DNA from: an uncultured Bacteroidales bacterium
GTDB taxonomy: Bacteria > Bacteroidota > Bacteroidia > Bacteroidales > UBA932
Direction of reading: 5' to 3'
Length of the DNA stretch: 64,000 nucleotides
Assembly: GCA_944326235.1 (NCBI GenBank)
Contig: CALVDH010000002.1
Location: 1 to 64,000, forward strand
In this document: positions 63,090 to 64,000 of the stretch, piece by piece
How positions within the stretch are numbered: the stretch's first letter is position 1
Layout of the letters: each line of letters begins with the position of its first letter
Notes under the pieces: model-generated
The model's input: the letters and a program-made list of their open reading frames with translations, nothing else
What the model was told of the DNA's origin: nothing
The model's database searches: none
Made by a program: the position numbers and the translations under genes

Positions 63090-64000
63090 CTATTTTGTTT
63101 CAATGCTATTCTGCAGCGGAACGTCCGACTTCTGCAAAAAACGCGCCATAGCCTCCGCCACCACATAACTGCTTCCCCCAATGAACACCAGGTCGGAAGT
63201 GCCCGCCTCCCTCATTGCCATATCCACAGCCTCATCCACGCTCTCTACCGCAACTGAGTCCGCAGCACCTGCATCTGCCTTGCCCCTCTCCCTGCGGGAA
63301 GAGTCCACCAGTTCCCTCAGCTGACCGGCCGGCATGGCCCTGCTGCCCTGAGCCTGAGTGAAGATGTACCTGGCCTCGAGAGGCAGAAGTCCGCGGACCG
63401 CCTCCACATCCTTGTCCCCGGCCATACCGTACACCATTATTATATGTCTGCCGGCGGCCTCTGCCTCCAGCTGCGGCATTGTCTCCGACAGAGCCTGGAC
63501 ATTGTGCCCTATGTCGCATATCACCTCAGGGTTCATAGAAAGCCTCTCCCACCTGCCCCGGAGACCGCTGACTGCCGCTGCATGTTCCAGTGCGTAGAGC
63601 ACAGCCTCCGTGGAAGCGGCGTCCCATGCTCCCAATACATGAAGGGAGGTCATCACAGTCCGGATATTCCGCACCTGGCAGGAAGAGCGCAGGTCTGCCT
63701 GGGAAGCAATGCTCTGCGGATCCGCGTCTTCCCCGCACAACTCACCGGAGCGGTACAGCCTGGAGCCGCACGAAGAAGCGGTCTCCACGGCCACAGCCTC
63801 CGCCTCAGGGGGCAACTCTCCGATGACCACCGGCACTCCGGGCTTTATGATTCCGGCCTTCTCGCGGGCGATCTTTTCTATTGTATCTCCGAGGATATCC
63901 TTGTGGTCCAGACCGATGGAGGTGATAATGCTGAGCTCCGGCACGATGATGTTGGTCGAGTCCAGCCTTCCTCCAAGCCCCGTCTCGATAACGGCAATAT
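63090..64000 (-). CDS. folC: Folylpolyglutamate synthase / dihydrofolate synthase, 3' part
   Basis: The C-terminal 303 residues of FolC; the 5' end lies beyond the right edge. The frame enters as IAVIETGLGGRLDSTNIIVP, the hallmark Mur-ligase-like folate/metal site, and continues with ITSIGLDHKDILGDTIEKIAREKAGIIKPGVPVV. The C-terminal domain contains VICDIGHNVQAL and VYGMAGDKD, the ATP/amino-acid ligase fold. It adds glutamate to folates (and to dihydropteroate if bifunctional). A GTG at 63944 is not the true start because conserved sequence continues upstream of it. Confidence 0.92.
   Translation of the reverse strand, partial: IAVIETGLGGRLDSTNIIVPELSIITSIGLDHKDILGDTIEKIAREKAGIIKPGVPVVIGELPPEAEAVAVETASSCGSRLYRSGELCGEDADPQSIASQADLRSSCQVRNIRTVMTSLHVLGAWDAASTEAVLYALEHAAAVSGLRGRWERLSMNPEVICDIGHNVQALSETMPQLEAEAAGRHIIMVYGMAGDKDVEAVRGLLPLEARYIFTQAQGSRAMPAGQLRELVDSSRRERGKADAGAADSVAVESVDEAVDMAMREAGTSDLVFIGGSSYVVAEAMARFLQKSDVPLQNSIETK

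Overview
The window looks like a chromosome segment of a Bacteroidota bacterium, order Bacteroidales. Reasons: many genes are preceded by the TAnnTTTG -7 element typical of Bacteroidetes; families largely confined to that phylum are present (DUF4954, DUF3575, golvesin-domain amidase, DUF2807 head-GIN protein, SLBB polysaccharide exporter); and ribosome-binding sites are weak. Base composition is moderately GC-rich in most genes, which would fit Rikenellaceae/Alistipes-like gut bacteria, but the genus is an inference and cannot be proven here.

Layout. 1-6.6 kb: remnant of an AraC regulator, a DUF4143 ATPase with iteron-like 23-bp repeats upstream, then a secreted carboxymuconolactone-decarboxylase/cupin fusion, a sugar O-acetyltransferase, and two lipoprotein hydrolases (alpha/beta hydrolase, M28 peptidase). 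6.7-9.9 kb: accessory patch. Two 322-323 bp direct repeats built of about 72-bp inverted modules flank a broken AlbA_2/Schlafen-type regulator and a GNAT acetyltransferase, next to tRNA-Arg(TCT). 10-16.5 kb: PIF1-like helicase, AT-rich Abi/HEPN-like gene, nicotinamidase, flavodoxin, voltage-gated K+ channel, aspartyl-protease/PDZ lipoprotein. 16.6-32.0 kb: a long minus-strand operon for lysine fermentation to butyrate, acetate and ammonia, with a secreted serpin as its last gene. 32.1-37.1 kb: MscS channel (divergent), membrane-bound M28 peptidase plus acyltransferase, queA. 37.1-45.2 kb: HTH regulator with putative operators, pyrD-cinA, and an ECF sigma / membrane anti-sigma / DUF2807 / dipeptidase operon, a TapB-like protein and a HAD phosphatase. 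45.2-59 kb: DUF4954 plus SLBB exporter, VanZ/DUF3575/golvesin-amidase operon, htpG, DUF3575 plus OmpA-like lipoprotein, tRNA-Val(TAC). 59-64 kb: YeiH-like exporter, nicotinate phosphoribosyltransferase, NhaD antiporter, and the 3' part of folC, which runs off the right edge.

How the genes work together. The central theme is peptide and amino-acid fermentation. Secreted and membrane peptidases (two M28, one M19 dipeptidase, one retropepsin-like lipoprotein) could supply amino acids. KamA, KamDE (kept active by KamB/KamC), Kdd, Kce and Kal take lysine to crotonyl-CoA. Bcd-EtfAB reduces it to butyryl-CoA, and the AtoDA-type CoA-transferase releases butyrate. Crt and Hbd link crotonyl-CoA to acetoacetyl-CoA. 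No thiolase and no lysine permease lie in the window. Nicotinamidase, nicotinate phosphoribosyltransferase and CinA together cover NAD salvage steps. Accessory DNA is concentrated at 0-2 kb, 6.7-9.8 kb and 12.3-13.0 kb. No CRISPR array, no intact transposase and no rRNA gene were seen.
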